Shown here piece after piece: positions 9,729 through 18,745 of a DNA stretch of 64,000 nt. Both the position numbers and the translations under genes were made by a program. Each line of letters starts with the position of its first letter. Positions within the stretch are counted from its first letter, which is position 1. The notes beneath the pieces are model-generated. The model had not been told where the DNA came from and searched no databases. It saw only the letters and a program-made list of their open reading frames with translations. Source of the stretch: Paenibacillus tyrphae (GTDB taxonomy: Bacteria > Bacillota > Bacilli > Paenibacillales > NBRC-103111). Location of the stretch: assembly GCF_000722545.1 (NCBI RefSeq), contig NZ_JNVM01000004.1:310001-374000 (forward strand), read 5' to 3'.

Positions 9729-10895
9729 ATGCTGTACATGGATTACGCGGCAACCACGCCTATGTATGACGAAGTCATCGGCGTTATGACCGAAGTGATG
9801 AAATCGCACTTCGGAAATCCGTCGTCCTTGCATAAGCTGGGCTTGGAAGCCGAGCAGCTCGTAGGCCGCTCGCGGGAAACGATTGCGAACGCTCTTCACT
9901 GCGACCCGAATGAGATCCGGTTTACGTCCGGCGGAACGGAGAGCAACAACCTGGCCATCCGCGGAGCGGCTTACCGATACCGGTCTCGGGGCAATCATTT
10001 GATCACTTCGTCCATCGAGCATGCATCAGTTTACGAAACCTTTCGTAAACTGGAAGAAGAGGGCTTTCAAGTCACCTATTTGCCCGTAGACGCTACAGGT
10101 CAAATTAGGTTGTCAGACCTTGAGCAAGCATTGACCAACGAAACGATTCTGGTCAGCGTGATGCATGTAAACAACGAAGTGGGCCAGATTCAACCGATTG
10201 AAGGGATTGGCGCCCTGCTGCGCGACCGTCCCAAGACTTTGTTTCACGTCGATGCCGTACAAGCTATCGGGAAGCTCCCAGTCGACCCGAAGCGGCACGG
10301 CATCGATCTGATGTCCTGTTCTGCCCATAAGCTTCGCGGTCCGAAGGGCATCGGGTTCTTATACTGCCGGCGCGGGGTCGAATTGCAGCCGCTGCTGTTC
10401 GGAGGCGGGCAGGAGGAAGGGCTTCGTTCGGGAACGGAAAATGTCCCGGCTGTGGTGGGGATGGCCAAGGCGGTGCGGATGGCCGTTCAGGAGCAGCCTG
10501 CCTTTGCGGCGCATACGGCTGGACTGCGCGCCCGTTTGACCGAGGGAATCCGCCAAATTCCGGAGCTTGTCTTGAACGGCTCGGAGCGGCCGGAGGATAT
10601 GGCGCCGCATATTGTCCATTTTTCGTTTCCCGGAATGAAGTCTGAAGTGCTCGTGCATGCTTTGGAGCAGCACGACATTTATGTGTCGACCCGTTCGGCC
10701 TGCTCTTCGGGAGCGGAGAAGCCCAGCCGCGTGCTGTCGGCTATGGGGGCGAACCCGGCGGTCGCAGTCAGCGGCATCCGGCTCAGCTACTCGCTTCAGC
10801 AGACCGAGGGCGATGCGGATCGCTTTTGCCGCGTGCTGAAACAGCTTGTAGAAGAGTTAAAACCGGCCATCGCCGGGAAGGACGAACGGAGGTAA
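9729..10895 (+). CDS. Cysteine desulfurase (NifS/IscS family, partner of ThiI)
   Basis: PLP enzyme that releases sulfur from cysteine as an enzyme-bound persulfide; 388 residues. The Schiff-base Lys is ~201 in SCSAHKLRGPKGIGF. The persulfide Cys is ~325 in STRSACSSGAEKPS. The PLP-site His lies in TSSIEHASV. The gene ends 3 bases before thiI, and this pairing (NifZ/YtbJ-ThiI in Bacillus) indicates its job is to feed sulfur to ThiI for tRNA s4U, rather than general Fe-S assembly. The ribosome site AAAAGGGG lies just upstream of ATG 9729. Confidence 0.92.
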   Translation: MLYMDYAATTPMYDEVIGVMTEVMKSHFGNPSSLHKLGLEAEQLVGRSRETIANALHCDPNEIRFTSGGTESNNLAIRGAAYRYRSRGNHLITSSIEHASVYETFRKLEEEGFQVTYLPVDATGQIRLSDLEQALTNETILVSVMHVNNEVGQIQPIEGIGALLRDRPKTLFHVDAVQAIGKLPVDPKRHGIDLMSCSAHKLRGPKGIGFLYCRRGVELQPLLFGGGQEEGLRSGTENVPAVVGMAKAVRMAVQEQPAFAAHTAGLRARLTEGIRQIPELVLNGSERPEDMAPHIVHFSFPGMKSEVLVHALEQHDIYVSTRSACSSGAEKPSRVLSAMGANPAVAVSGIRLSYSLQQTEGDADRFCRVLKQLVEELKPAIAGKDERR

Positions 10896-10898
10896 CTT

Positions 10899-12113
10899 AT
10901 GACACCGCAACAGGTCGTCCTCCGTTTGGGGGAATTGACGCTTAAAGGACGCAACCGCCACCGGTTCGAGCAAGCGGTTTTGCAGCAGTTGAAACGGGTA
11001 TTGCGTCCTTGGGGAGCCATCAAGTATGAAAAAGAATTCGGGCGAATCACGCTGCATTTGAACGGTACGCCTTACGAAACGGTACGCGAGCCGCTCAAGA
11101 CGGTATTCGGCATAGTGTCGTTCAGTCCCGTGCTTACGACTGAATTGGAGCTGGAGCGCGTACAGGAAACAGCGCTCTTGGCAATGCGGGCCATGGATAC
11201 GCAGCCGCGAACGTTCAAGGTTAGCGTGCGACGCGTGAACAAAAGCTTTCCGCACGATTCGCAAGAAATGAACCGGCTTGTGGGAGGATATGTCTTAAGG
11301 GCGATGCCCGATCTGAAAGTGGACGTGCACCGGCCTGAAGCGGAGCTGAAAGTCGAGCTCCGTGAACGCCAAACGCTCGTATACAGCCAAGTGGAGTCCG
11401 GCGCTGGCGGCTTCCCGCTCGGCACGAACGGCAAAGCGGTGCTTATGCTGTCCGGAGGTATCGACAGTCCGGTAGCGGGATATTTGGCCATGCGCCAAGG
11501 GCTGGCAGTGGAAGCCGTCCATTTTCACAGCTATCCTTACACCAGCGAAAGATCGCAAGAGAAAGTGAAGGAACTTGTCCGAAAGCTGGCCGTATTTGCC
11601 GGACCGATCAAGCTGCATATGGTGCCGTTCACGGGCGTGCAGACCAAAATTCATGAAGCGTACCGGGAAAATCTGCTGATCACGGTACTGCGCAGAGCCA
11701 TGATGCGGATTGCAGAGAAGCTGGCCGAGGCGAATGGGGCGGGCGCGATCGTTACTGGGGAAAGCTTGGGACAAGTGGCAAGTCAAACGCTGGCCAGCAT
11801 GAATGCCATCGGCCGGGCCGTGTACCTTCCGCTGATCCGTCCGCTCGTTTGTATGGAAAAGCAGGAAATTATCCGCCTCGCCGAGGCGATCGATTCGTAC
11901 AAAGTATCCATTTTGCCGTACGAAGATTGCTGCACGTTGTTTTTGCCGCCAAGTCCGAGCACCAACCCGAACTTGAAGGTCGTCGAAAGCATCGAAGCGG
12001 GAATGCCCTGGCTGCAGGAAGAAATGGATGAAGCAGTGCGTAATACGGAAACCCTATGGATAGATACGGACCGTCGGACGGAACAAGAAGATCGATTCTC
12101 CTCTTTTTTCTAA
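10899..12113 (+). CDS. thiI: tRNA 4-thiouridine synthase ThiI
   Basis: Adenylates and thiolates U8 of tRNA using persulfide sulfur. It has 404 residues: an N-terminal ferredoxin-like domain plus THUMP domain (about residues 1-165) and a PP-loop AANH domain with VLMLSGGIDSPVAG at 181-194. It lacks the C-terminal rhodanese domain found in enterobacterial ThiI, as is usual in Firmicutes. Sulfur is therefore expected to come straight from the adjacent cysteine desulfurase. ACGGAGG sits 7-8 bases before ATG. It is co-transcribed with the upstream gene. Confidence 0.95.
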   Translation: MTPQQVVLRLGELTLKGRNRHRFEQAVLQQLKRVLRPWGAIKYEKEFGRITLHLNGTPYETVREPLKTVFGIVSFSPVLTTELELERVQETALLAMRAMDTQPRTFKVSVRRVNKSFPHDSQEMNRLVGGYVLRAMPDLKVDVHRPEAELKVELRERQTLVYSQVESGAGGFPLGTNGKAVLMLSGGIDSPVAGYLAMRQGLAVEAVHFHSYPYTSERSQEKVKELVRKLAVFAGPIKLHMVPFTGVQTKIHEAYRENLLITVLRRAMMRIAEKLAEANGAGAIVTGESLGQVASQTLASMNAIGRAVYLPLIRPLVCMEKQEIIRLAEAIDSYKVSILPYEDCCTLFLPPSPSTNPNLKVVESIEAGMPWLQEEMDEAVRNTETLWIDTDRRTEQEDRFSSFF

Positions 12114-12177
12114 GCTTATCCTATGCCATCGTTCGCCGGACTCCAGATCGAATTGAATGAGATGGAGGGTAACGACA

Positions 12178-12846
12178 ATGCTGGATTGGTTCATTTTGTT
12201 TCTCCAAATTATGCTGATCAATATCGTGCTGAGCGGCGACAATGCCGTCGTCATTGCTTTGGCGAGTAAAAATTTGCCTTTGCATCAGCGAAAGCAGGCG
12301 ATTTGGTGGGGGGCCTTCGGGGCGATCGCCCTGCGGGTGGTGCTCACCGTCATTGCCGTCTATGTCTTGAAGGTGCCGTTCATTCAAGCGCTCGGCTCGG
12401 TGCTGCTGCTGTGGATTGCCATCAAGCTGCTGATCGACGAAGAGGATCATTCCAACGTGAAGCAGGCGGCTACCCTCGGTAAAGCGGTCAGCACGATTAT
12501 TTTGGCCGATTTCGTCATGAGCCTCGACAACGTATTGGCCATTGCAGCCAAAGCGAAGGGAGAGGTCGGGGTGATCATTCTCGGGATCGGGCTTAGCATT
12601 CCGATTATTGTCTGGGGAAGCACCCTGGTCGTCAATTTGCTGAAGCGGTACCCTATTTTCGTTTATTTGGGAGCCGGCATTCTTGGCTATACCGCAGGGG
12701 AGATGTTTATCGCCGACGAGGAGCTGGCGACCAGACTGCTCGGGGATATTTCGCATTATGTGCTGCCGATCGTCACGACCTTGATCGTACTTGCGTCCGG
12801 CGTGCTTAAGAAATGGGTGTTCCGGCCGCGGCAGCGGCATACGTAG
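12178..12846 (+). CDS. TerC family integral membrane protein (YjbE-like)
   Basis: 222 residues with about seven membrane segments. The two signature acidic motifs of the TerC family are NIVLSGDNAVVIALASKNL near the N-terminus and LADFVMSLDNVLAIAAKAKG in the middle. Bacillus relatives (YceF, YkoY, YjbE) act in Mn2+ export or metalation of secreted proteins; that role is inferred here. ATG 12178 has GGAGGG 8-10 bases upstream. I see no room for a yybP-ykoY manganese riboswitch in the 64-base gap after thiI. Confidence 0.88.
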   Translation: MLDWFILFLQIMLINIVLSGDNAVVIALASKNLPLHQRKQAIWWGAFGAIALRVVLTVIAVYVLKVPFIQALGSVLLLWIAIKLLIDEEDHSNVKQAATLGKAVSTIILADFVMSLDNVLAIAAKAKGEVGVIILGIGLSIPIIVWGSTLVVNLLKRYPIFVYLGAGILGYTAGEMFIADEELATRLLGDISHYVLPIVTTLIVLASGVLKKWVFRPRQRHT

Positions 12847-12925
12847 AAAGCCGGCAGGCTATTGGTACGCCGCTTTTCAGCCAGGAAAAGGCATTGTAAA
12901 TAATCGGTTAATCCTGCAAGCTATC

Positions 12926-12954
12926 TTGCGTTTTACGGCATCTGCACGTATAAT
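12926..12954 (+). promoter_or_regulatory. SigA-type promoter of typA
   Basis: TTGCGT (12926-12931), a 17-base spacer and consensus TATAAT (12949-12954). The predicted start near 12961 gives a ~110-nt leader. Confidence 0.7.
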
Positions 12955-12966
12955 AAAGTGTGAATT

Positions 12967-12999
12967 GTAGCGTCGGCGCTTACGTCCGACGCTACTTTT
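12967..12999 (+). promoter_or_regulatory. Leader hairpin with short T-run upstream of typA
   Basis: A perfect ten-pair stem (12967-12976 with 12986-12995) and TTTT at 12996-12999. It lies only ~6 nt after the predicted typA transcription start. It could be a terminator for upstream readthrough, an attenuator, or a 5'-stabilising hairpin. Confidence 0.55.
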
Positions 13000-13071
13000 G
13001 TGAACGGGCTGCGCTCCGGCAACAAGGAGCACGACATTGAGCCAAATTCAAAGAGAGGATTTTGAGACTAC

Positions 13072-14913
13072 ATGCATTCGAGAGACAAAATTCGTAATAT
13101 CGCCATCATCGCCCACGTCGACCACGGCAAAACAACGCTGGTGGATAAGCTGCTTCAGCAATCCGGAACGTTCCGGGAAAACGAGGCGGTGCAGGAACGC
13201 GCCATGGACTCGAACGATATCGAACGGGAACGCGGCATTACCATTTTGGCGAAAAATACGGCCATCCAATACAAGGACTACTTGATCAATATCGTCGATA
13301 CTCCGGGCCACGCCGACTTCGGCGGCGAAGTGGAGCGGATTATGAAAATGGTCGACGGCGTACTGCTTGTCGTCGACGCCTTCGAAGGAACGATGCCGCA
13401 GACGAAATTCGTGCTGCGCAAAGCGCTGGAACAGCATCTGACGCCGATCGTCGTCGTCAATAAAATCGACCGTCCAAACGCCAGACCGGCCGAAGTGGTT
13501 GATGAAGTACTCGATCTGTTCATCGAGCTGGGAGCGGACGACAACCAGCTTGACTTCCCGGTCGTTTACGCATCGGGTCTTATGGGAATGTCCAGCCTGA
13601 ACCCGGAAAAGCTGGGCGAAAACATGCAGGACCTCTACGATACGATCGTCAGCCATATCCCGGCACCGACCGAGAAGGTCGACGAGCCTCTGCAGTTTCT
13701 GGTTACGCTCATGGATTATAACGAATATTTGGGCCGGATCGCCATCGGCCGCGTAAACCGCGGAGTGGTGCGCCAAGGTCAGCCGATTGCGGTCATCAAC
13801 CGCGAAGGACAAGTGAAACAAGCGCGCGTCGAGAAGCTTTTCGGCTTCCAGGGCTTGAAGCGCGTCGAGATTGAAGAGGCAGGCGCGGGCGATATCATCG
13901 CGATCTCCGGGATCAAGGACATCAATATCGGCGAAACGCTGGCCGACCCGGCGAACCCTGAAGCGCTGCCGGTGCTCAAGATCGACGAGCCGACGCTCCA
14001 GATGACGTTCCTTGTCAACAACAGCCCGTTTGCGGGCCGCGAAGGAAAATGGGTAACGAGCCGCAAGCTGCGCGAGCGTCTGTTCAAAGAGCTGGAGACC
14101 GACGTCAGCCTTCGCGTCGACGAAACGGACAGCCCCGACGCGTTTATCGTATCCGGCCGCGGCGAGCTGCATCTCGGCATCTTGATCGAAAATATGCGCC
14201 GCGAAGGATTCGAGCTGCAAGTATCGAAGCCGGAAGTCATCATCCGCGTGGTCGACGGCCAAAAAATGGAGCCGATCGAGCGGCTGATCATCGATGTGCC
14301 GGAAGACAGCATGGGCTCCGTTATGGAAAGCCTTGGGACGCGCAAAGCCGAGATGGTCAACATGATCAACAACGGCTCCGGCAGCGTTCGTCTGGAGTTT
14401 CTCATTCCAGCCCGCGGCTTGATCGGATACCGGACCTACTTCCTGACGCTGACCCGCGGTTACGGGGTCATGAACCACGCCTTCGACAGCTACGGTCCTT
14501 ATGCGGGCAGCGGCGTAGGCGGGCGTCATGAAGGGGTGCTGATCTCCAGCGAAACGGGCACTTCCACGTTCTACGGCATGCTGTCGGTCGAAGACCGCGG
14601 CACCTTGTTCGTAGAGCCGGGTACGGAAGTTTACGAAGGCATGATCGTCGGCGAGCATAATCGCGATAATGACATCATCGTCAACATTTGTAAGGAAAAG
14701 CAGCTGACGAACGTCCGTTCGGCAACGAAGGAAGATACGGTTAAAATGAAAACGCCGCGGCTCTATTCGTTGGAGCAGGCGCTTGAATATTTGAATGACG
14801 ACGAATACTGCGAAATTACGCCGAAATCGATTCGCCTCCGTAAAAAAATATTGAACAAAGGCGAGCGCGAGCGTTTCGAAAAGCAGCGTAAGACGGCAGA
14901 AGCCAACGCTTAA
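13072..14913 (+). CDS. typA: Ribosome-associated translational GTPase TypA/BipA
   Basis: EF-G-like GTPase involved in ribosome assembly and stress or cold adaptation, 613 residues. G1 is AHVDHGKTT (14-22), G2 lies in RERGITI, G3 is [14 protein letters not shown] and G4 is NKIDR. EF-G-like domains III and V follow, then the TypA-specific C-terminal domain ([26 protein letters not shown]). MHSRDKIRN matches family N-termini. Its ribosome site is poor: GAGAGG lies ~14 bases away, and a better site with an out-of-frame TTG lies at 13037. A dedicated promoter and leader hairpin lie upstream. Confidence 0.95.
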   Translation: MHSRDKIRNIAIIAHVDHGKTTLVDKLLQQSGTFRENEAVQERAMDSNDIERERGITILAKNTAIQYKDYLINIVDTPGHADFGGEVERIMKMVDGVLLVVDAFEGTMPQTKFVLRKALEQHLTPIVVVNKIDRPNARPAEVVDEVLDLFIELGADDNQLDFPVVYASGLMGMSSLNPEKLGENMQDLYDTIVSHIPAPTEKVDEPLQFLVTLMDYNEYLGRIAIGRVNRGVVRQGQPIAVINREGQVKQARVEKLFGFQGLKRVEIEEAGAGDIIAISGIKDINIGETLADPANPEALPVLKIDEPTLQMTFLVNNSPFAGREGKWVTSRKLRERLFKELETDVSLRVDETDSPDAFIVSGRGELHLGILIENMRREGFELQVSKPEVIIRVVDGQKMEPIERLIIDVPEDSMGSVMESLGTRKAEMVNMINNGSGSVRLEFLIPARGLIGYRTYFLTLTRGYGVMNHAFDSYGPYAGSGVGGRHEGVLISSETGTSTFYGMLSVEDRGTLFVEPGTEVYEGMIVGEHNRDNDIIVNICKEKQLTNVRSATKEDTVKMKTPRLYSLEQALEYLNDDEYCEITPKSIRLRKKILNKGERERFEKQRKTAEANA

Positions 14914-14937
14914 ATCAACTTAATAAACAAGACGCGG

Positions 14938-14967
14938 GAAAGCTCTGAGCAATCGGAGCTTTCTTTG
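14938..14967 (+). terminator. Weak terminator after typA
   Basis: GAAAGCTC (14938-14945) pairs with GAGCTTTC (14956-14963) and is followed by a short T-run. Readthrough into the next gene is likely. Confidence 0.55.
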
Positions 14968-14991
14968 CAAGTCTACATAAGGAGGATTCCG

Positions 14992-15264
14992 ATGCTCGAA
15001 TGGCTGAGGGCGCATCCGTTTGTGACCTGGATCATCATCTTCGTGCTGATTACTTACGTCTACAATAAAGTGTTTAAGACGCGGAAGCTGCCGATTTTGA
15101 AAGACGCTATCATTTACCTGATGCTGGCTCTCGGATCGGGGATGCTTCTGTTCTTTCAACTGGCGGGGCTGCCGATCGTGCTCAGCCTGACTGTCGCGGT
15201 TGTTTTGATGCTGATGGTGCGGATTCGCTACTACGTTCAGGATCGGGAAAACCGCAAATCGTAA
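14992..15264 (+). CDS. YlaH-like small membrane protein
   Basis: 90 residues with three hydrophobic segments (FVTWIIIFVLITYVYNKVF, AIIYLMLALGSGMLLFFQLAG, PIVLSLTVAVVLMLMVRI) and a charged C-terminus. It matches the YlaH-like family, which sits directly after typA (ylaG) in Bacillus; the position here is the same. ATAAGGAGG lies 6 bases before ATG 14992. The function is unknown. Confidence 0.82.
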   Translation: MLEWLRAHPFVTWIIIFVLITYVYNKVFKTRKLPILKDAIIYLMLALGSGMLLFFQLAGLPIVLSLTVAVVLMLMVRIRYYVQDRENRKS

Positions 15265-15293
15265 GGGCTTGGCCCGATGGAGGTGCTTGGCTG

Positions 15294-15758
15294 ATGTCGG
15301 ACTTCTGGCTAGTCCCCTTGTCATGGGACGGGGAAACGGCTCTGCTCGGCGAAGAAAGGCTTCGGCTTGAGCCTGAGGACCTCAGGATGCGTTTTCTGGA
15401 AACGATGGGACGAATCCACCCGCGGCTGCTGATGATGTTCAAAGCGCATTTGCTGCCGGAGGACGAGTCGGGCGAGGTCTGCGGTACGGAGGAACTCCCT
15501 TTTGCACTCGCGCAATCCGGCGATATTCGATTGTCCGCTGCAGCTGAGCCTTCGGAGACCATGGCTGTTGCGGATGCGCCGCCGACCTGGCGGCTGTCCC
15601 ATTGCGCCGAAGCGTATTTGAACCGGATGCTGACGGCACGGGAAGCGGCAGCGCTGCTCCGGCAAGCCGAAGCCGAACCGGAGGCGGAGCGCTGGCTGGA
15701 TGCCATGAGGACATGGACGGCAGGCGGCCGTCAAGTGATTTTGCTGAGAGAGGACTGA
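15294..15758 (+). CDS. Uncharacterised soluble protein
   Basis: 154 residues, acidic and Ala/Glu-rich, with no membrane segment and no family I recognise. A structured-looking N-terminus (MSDFWLVPLSWDGETALLG) precedes a low-complexity centre rich in Ala, Glu and Pro, then a helical C-terminus (LTAREAAALLRQAEAEPEAERWL). GGAGGTG gives ATG 15294 a clear ribosome site. Short gaps on both sides suggest the same transcript as the YlaH-like gene and the following small gene. Confidence 0.7.
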   Translation: MSDFWLVPLSWDGETALLGEERLRLEPEDLRMRFLETMGRIHPRLLMMFKAHLLPEDESGEVCGTEELPFALAQSGDIRLSAAAEPSETMAVADAPPTWRLSHCAEAYLNRMLTAREAAALLRQAEAEPEAERWLDAMRTWTAGGRQVILLRED

Positions 15759-15764
15759 GGGCTT

Positions 15765-16040
15765 GTGAATTTACAGGATGCGGTGTTCAATTGGCTGCAG
15801 ATCAGCATTGTGGCGGAGGCCCGGCCGGACGACCTGGCAGCATCGGAAACGAGAGATTTTTTTGAAACGATCCTGCGGGAGGACCATCATCTCGAGCGGT
15901 TCGTGCGTACAGTCAACGAAGAGACCTATACCGTGGAGTACGAAGAGGCCGGAGGCGTCCGCCATATGAAAAGGTTCGACCGCGAGCTCGCCGAACAGCT
16001 TTTAACGGATATTAACTCGAATCCTAAATACAATGATTGA
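15765..16040 (+). CDS. Uncharacterised small acidic protein
   Basis: 91 residues beginning at GTG 15765, 6 bases after the previous stop, so probably translationally coupled. The sequence is compact, with no membrane segment (NLQDAVFNWLQISIVAEARPDD, then YTVEYEEAGGVRHMKRFDREL). The strand-rich middle and helical ends suggest a small folded domain. No family is recognised. Confidence 0.7.
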   Translation: MNLQDAVFNWLQISIVAEARPDDLAASETRDFFETILREDHHLERFVRTVNEETYTVEYEEAGGVRHMKRFDRELAEQLLTDINSNPKYND

Positions 16041-16130
16041 CATATAACCCCGGACGGCGAGATACAATAAAATATCATTGTCCGAAGGGAGTGTCCGTGA
16101 TAACTGCTGGTAGCTGTTACCTAACCCGTA

Positions 16131-16139
16131 TGCTATAAT
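16131..16139 (+). promoter_or_regulatory. Extended -10 promoter for the PNPOx-fold gene
   Basis: TGCTATAAT is a consensus extended -10 element 42 bases ahead of ATG 16181. No convincing -35 is present. A TTGACA at 16037 is too far from a TACAAT (20-base spacer) to be a good alternative. Confidence 0.55.
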
Positions 16140-16180
16140 GGTCTTAGATTCGGAGACAAACCTTTACAGGAGGGGAACCT

Positions 16181-16633
16181 ATGGCCGAAACGATCACAGC
16201 CTTGTCGGAACAGCTCTTCGATCTACTCCAAAAGGATTCGTTTGCTCTCTTGAGCACGATCGATCATGAAACCGGTTCGCCTGCGACAAACGCCATTTCG
16301 TGGCTATTCGCTAAAGACCGGATAACGGTTCGTTTCGCCGTCGACCAGCGTTCGCGCATTTTGACGAACATCAATCAGCATGCGGATGTGAATTTGACGG
16401 TTGTCGGCGCCGGCTCTGTCTTCGTGATTTACGGAAGCGCGCGTCAGGTTGCCGAAGCTCTTGACGGGGTTCCGTTCAAGCTGGCTTGCTATGATATTGA
16501 CATTGCTTCGGTGCGCGATGCGATGTTTTACGGAGCGCGCATTTCCGTTGCGCCTGAATATGAAAAAACGTACGACAAGCGTGCCGCTGAGAAGCTGGAC
16601 ACGCAAGTGTTCGACGCGATGCAAAAAGCCTAA
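16181..16633 (+). CDS. Pyridoxamine 5'-phosphate oxidase family protein (flavin-binding split barrel)
   Basis: 150 residues with the PNPOx-like split-barrel pattern: FALLSTIDHETGSPATNAISWLF, then RITVRFAVDQRSRILTNINQHADVNLTVV and a barrel-closing GSVFVIYGSARQV. Such proteins bind FMN, F420 or heme; this one lacks clear PNPOx substrate residues, so the ligand is unknown. A similar gene (YlaL) occupies the same neighbourhood in Bacillus. Its own extended -10 promoter and a terminator overlapping the stop make it a single-gene unit. Confidence 0.78.
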   Translation: MAETITALSEQLFDLLQKDSFALLSTIDHETGSPATNAISWLFAKDRITVRFAVDQRSRILTNINQHADVNLTVVGAGSVFVIYGSARQVAEALDGVPFKLACYDIDIASVRDAMFYGARISVAPEYEKTYDKRAAEKLDTQVFDAMQKA

Positions 16634-16660
16634 GACCGTTTGACGTCCTAGGCTTTTTTT
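16623..16660 (+). terminator. Terminator overlapping the PNPOx-fold gene stop
   Basis: AAAAAGCCTA (16623-16632) pairs with TAGGCTTTTT (16649-16658), with T-run to 16660. It may also serve the convergent minus-strand lipoprotein gene. Confidence 0.8.
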
Positions 16661-16697
16661 CCACCTCAAAAGACCGTTACAGATTGCTGCCTACGGA

Positions 16698-17225
16698 TTA
16701 CCTTTGAGCGGGCGGCTGCGATTGCAGCGGATTTACATCACGTGGCAACTGCGGAACGATTCTGCCGATAATGGCCGCCATTTCCTCAGCAAAGCCGTTG
16801 ATTGGCCTGCCGTTCATCGCTTGCTGCCTGATGTTCCACAAGCGCTGGTTTAAATCCATATCCGCGGTTACTAGCGCATCCACTCCGTATGGATCTTTTT
16901 TGAGCGCCTCCGCGACAGACAGCTTGATCGTTCCGACTTTCGCGCGGTCCATGGCAGGCGGGACGTTGATTCCCACGACAGCCGTGTTGCCAAAGACGAC
17001 GCAGTTTGCGCTCTCCACATTCGGCACGCTAACGGCGATTTGCTCCAGCCTGTGGGCTACGGCGCGGGGGTCCTGAATTTCTTTTTTCTGCGGTGCCGTT
17101 TGCTTCACTTGTACTTGCCGGTTTGAATCGGCGGTCTGCGAGGGGGCAGCTCCATTCTTTGGTGCTTGGTTACATCCTGACACGACAGCGGACAACATCA
17201 AGAGGGTCGCGACAAACATTTTCAT
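16698..17225 (-). CDS. YhcN/YlaJ family sporulation lipoprotein
   Basis: 175-residue lipoprotein. The signal peptide ends in the lipobox VVSGC (Cys ~17 from ATG 17225), followed by a Gln/Ser/Lys-rich linker. The family domain is DPRAVAHRLEQIAVSVPNVESANCVVFGNTAVVGINV with later DPYGVDALVTADMDLNQRL. Members associate with the spore membrane or cortex in Bacillus. ATG 17225 has AAAGGA 9 bases upstream, so I prefer it to the in-frame TTG at 17231. A YlaJ-type gene next to a PhoH/YlaK gene matches Bacillus, but here the two genes are divergent. Confidence 0.85.
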   Translation of the reverse strand: MKMFVATLLMLSAVVSGCNQAPKNGAAPSQTADSNRQVQVKQTAPQKKEIQDPRAVAHRLEQIAVSVPNVESANCVVFGNTAVVGINVPPAMDRAKVGTIKLSVAEALKKDPYGVDALVTADMDLNQRLWNIRQQAMNGRPINGFAEEMAAIIGRIVPQLPRDVNPLQSQPPAQR

Positions 17226-17328
17226 CAGCAATCGTCCTTTCTTTTCGTCATCGGCTTTGGCTAGTTTGTCCTGACGGGAAAATTCCTATGTATTGAGCCG
17301 AACCAAACACCGAACCTGGGAGGGACTC

Positions 17329-18666
17329 ATGATGAAAAAAATTTATGTGCTGGATACCAATGTGCTGCTGCAGGACCCGAATGCGATTTATGCTTTTGAA
17401 GATAACGATATTATTATTCCGGCGGTCGTCTTGGAGGAAATCGACTCCAAGAAACGCAACGCCGACGAACTAGGGCGCAATGCGCGCCAAATCTCCCGGA
17501 TGCTCGACGGGCTCCGCAGCGACGGCCGGCTCTTTGAAGGCATCGGGCTTCCCGGCGGCGGCAGCCTGAAGGTGGAGCTGAACCATCGGAGCTTCGCGAA
17601 ACTGCAGGAAGCGTTCGCCGAAGTGACGAACGACAACCGCATTTTGGCGGTGGCGCTTAATTATTTGCTGGAAGAGAAGGAGAAATCCGACCCGAAGCCG
17701 GTTATTCTGGTCAGCAAGGATGTGCTCGTCCGGATCAAAGCCGACGTGCTGGGCATTACGGCACAAGATTATTTGACGGACCGGGTCGTGAACGTGGCCG
17801 GAGACATTTACACCGGGCATTTGACCTTGCTGGTGCACCCTTCGGTCATCGACGAGTTTTACACGTACCGCTATTTAAGCATCAATTCGCTGCAGCTTGG
17901 CTATGCGCTTCATCCGCACGAATTCGTCATTCTGAAAGACGAGATGGGTACCAGCAAGTCGGCGCTGCTTAAAGTGAATGCCGACGGGAAGAAGCTGGAG
18001 CCGCTTTACCTCAGCAACGATCCGATCTGGGGAATCGCGGCGCGGAATGCCCAGCAGCGGATGGCCCTGGAGCTGCTGCTTAACGACGATATTCCACTGG
18101 TTACGCTAACGGGCAAAGCAGGCACGGGAAAAACGCTTCTGACGCTTGCTTCAGGCTTATTGAAGGTCGAGGACGAAAGGAAGTATAAAAAGCTGCTGAT
18201 TGCTCGTCCCGTCGTTCCGATGGGCAAGGACATCGGTTACTTGCCGGGAGAAAAAGAAGAAAAGCTGCGGCCTTGGATGCAGCCCATTTACGATAATTTG
18301 GAATATTTGTTCGATACGAAAAAGCCGGGCGATATCGATAAAATATTGGCAGGACTCGGCAGCATTCAAGTCGAGGCACTGACTTACATCCGCGGGCGGT
18401 CCATTCCCGGGCAGTTCATCATCATCGACGAAGCGCAGAACCTGTCCAAGCATGAGGTGAAAACGATCGTTTCTCGCGTCGGCGAGGGCAGCAAAATCGT
18501 TCTGCTGGGCGATCCCGAGCAGATCGATCATCCGTATCTGGATGCCTCTAGCAACGGCCTTACGTATGTTGTCGAGCGCTTTAAGGAGCAAACGATCAGC
18601 GGACACATCATGCTGGAGCGCGGGGAGCGCTCGCATCTGGCGCAGCTTGCCGCCGATTTGCTGTAG
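17329..18666 (+). CDS. PhoH family ATPase with N-terminal PIN domain (YlaK type)
   Basis: 445 residues. The N-terminal PIN nuclease fold (about 1-140) has acidic residues seen in YVLDTNVLL, VVLEEIDSKK, TNDNRILAVA and SKDVLVRIKA. The C-terminal PhoH domain has Walker A GKAGTGKT at ~262-269, Walker B FIIIDEAQN and the sensor LGDPEQIDHPYL. PIN-PhoH proteins have been reported as RNA helicase/RNases; that activity is inferred here. GGGAGGG lies just upstream; ATG 17329 and ATG 17332 are adjacent and either could be used. The gene ends at a bidirectional terminator. Confidence 0.9.
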   Translation: MMKKIYVLDTNVLLQDPNAIYAFEDNDIIIPAVVLEEIDSKKRNADELGRNARQISRMLDGLRSDGRLFEGIGLPGGGSLKVELNHRSFAKLQEAFAEVTNDNRILAVALNYLLEEKEKSDPKPVILVSKDVLVRIKADVLGITAQDYLTDRVVNVAGDIYTGHLTLLVHPSVIDEFYTYRYLSINSLQLGYALHPHEFVILKDEMGTSKSALLKVNADGKKLEPLYLSNDPIWGIAARNAQQRMALELLLNDDIPLVTLTGKAGTGKTLLTLASGLLKVEDERKYKKLLIARPVVPMGKDIGYLPGEKEEKLRPWMQPIYDNLEYLFDTKKPGDIDKILAGLGSIQVEALTYIRGRSIPGQFIIIDEAQNLSKHEVKTIVSRVGEGSKIVLLGDPEQIDHPYLDASSNGLTYVVERFKEQTISGHIMLERGERSHLAQLAADLL

Positions 18667-18678
18667 GCAGCCTTAATG

Positions 18679-18730
18679 AAAAAACGGTGATGCCAACGAT
18701 ACGAAATCTATCGTTGCACCACCGTTTTTT
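18679..18730. terminator. Bidirectional terminator between convergent genes
   Basis: A long hairpin with A-run/T-run flanks: AAAAAACGGTG on the left complements CACCGTTTTTT on the right, and CAACGATA pairs with TATCGTTG inside. It serves the PhoH gene and the opposing minus-strand gene. Confidence 0.88.
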
Positions 18731-18745
18731 ATTGTTTTTGCGGTT

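Noticed and set aside
12114..12177. Possible yybP-ykoY manganese riboswitch before the TerC gene
   Set aside because: The gap is only 64 bases, too short, and none of the conserved loop sequence is seen.
13037..13285. An 82-codon frame from TTG overlapping the start of typA
   Set aside because: The protein looks like an out-of-frame reading of TypA (Arg/Ser-rich, no domain). Only its ribosome site is of interest.
13048..14658. A 536-codon minus-strand frame opposite typA
   Set aside because: It is the antisense shadow of a GC-rich conserved gene; the composition is Arg/Asp/Phe-rich with no domain.
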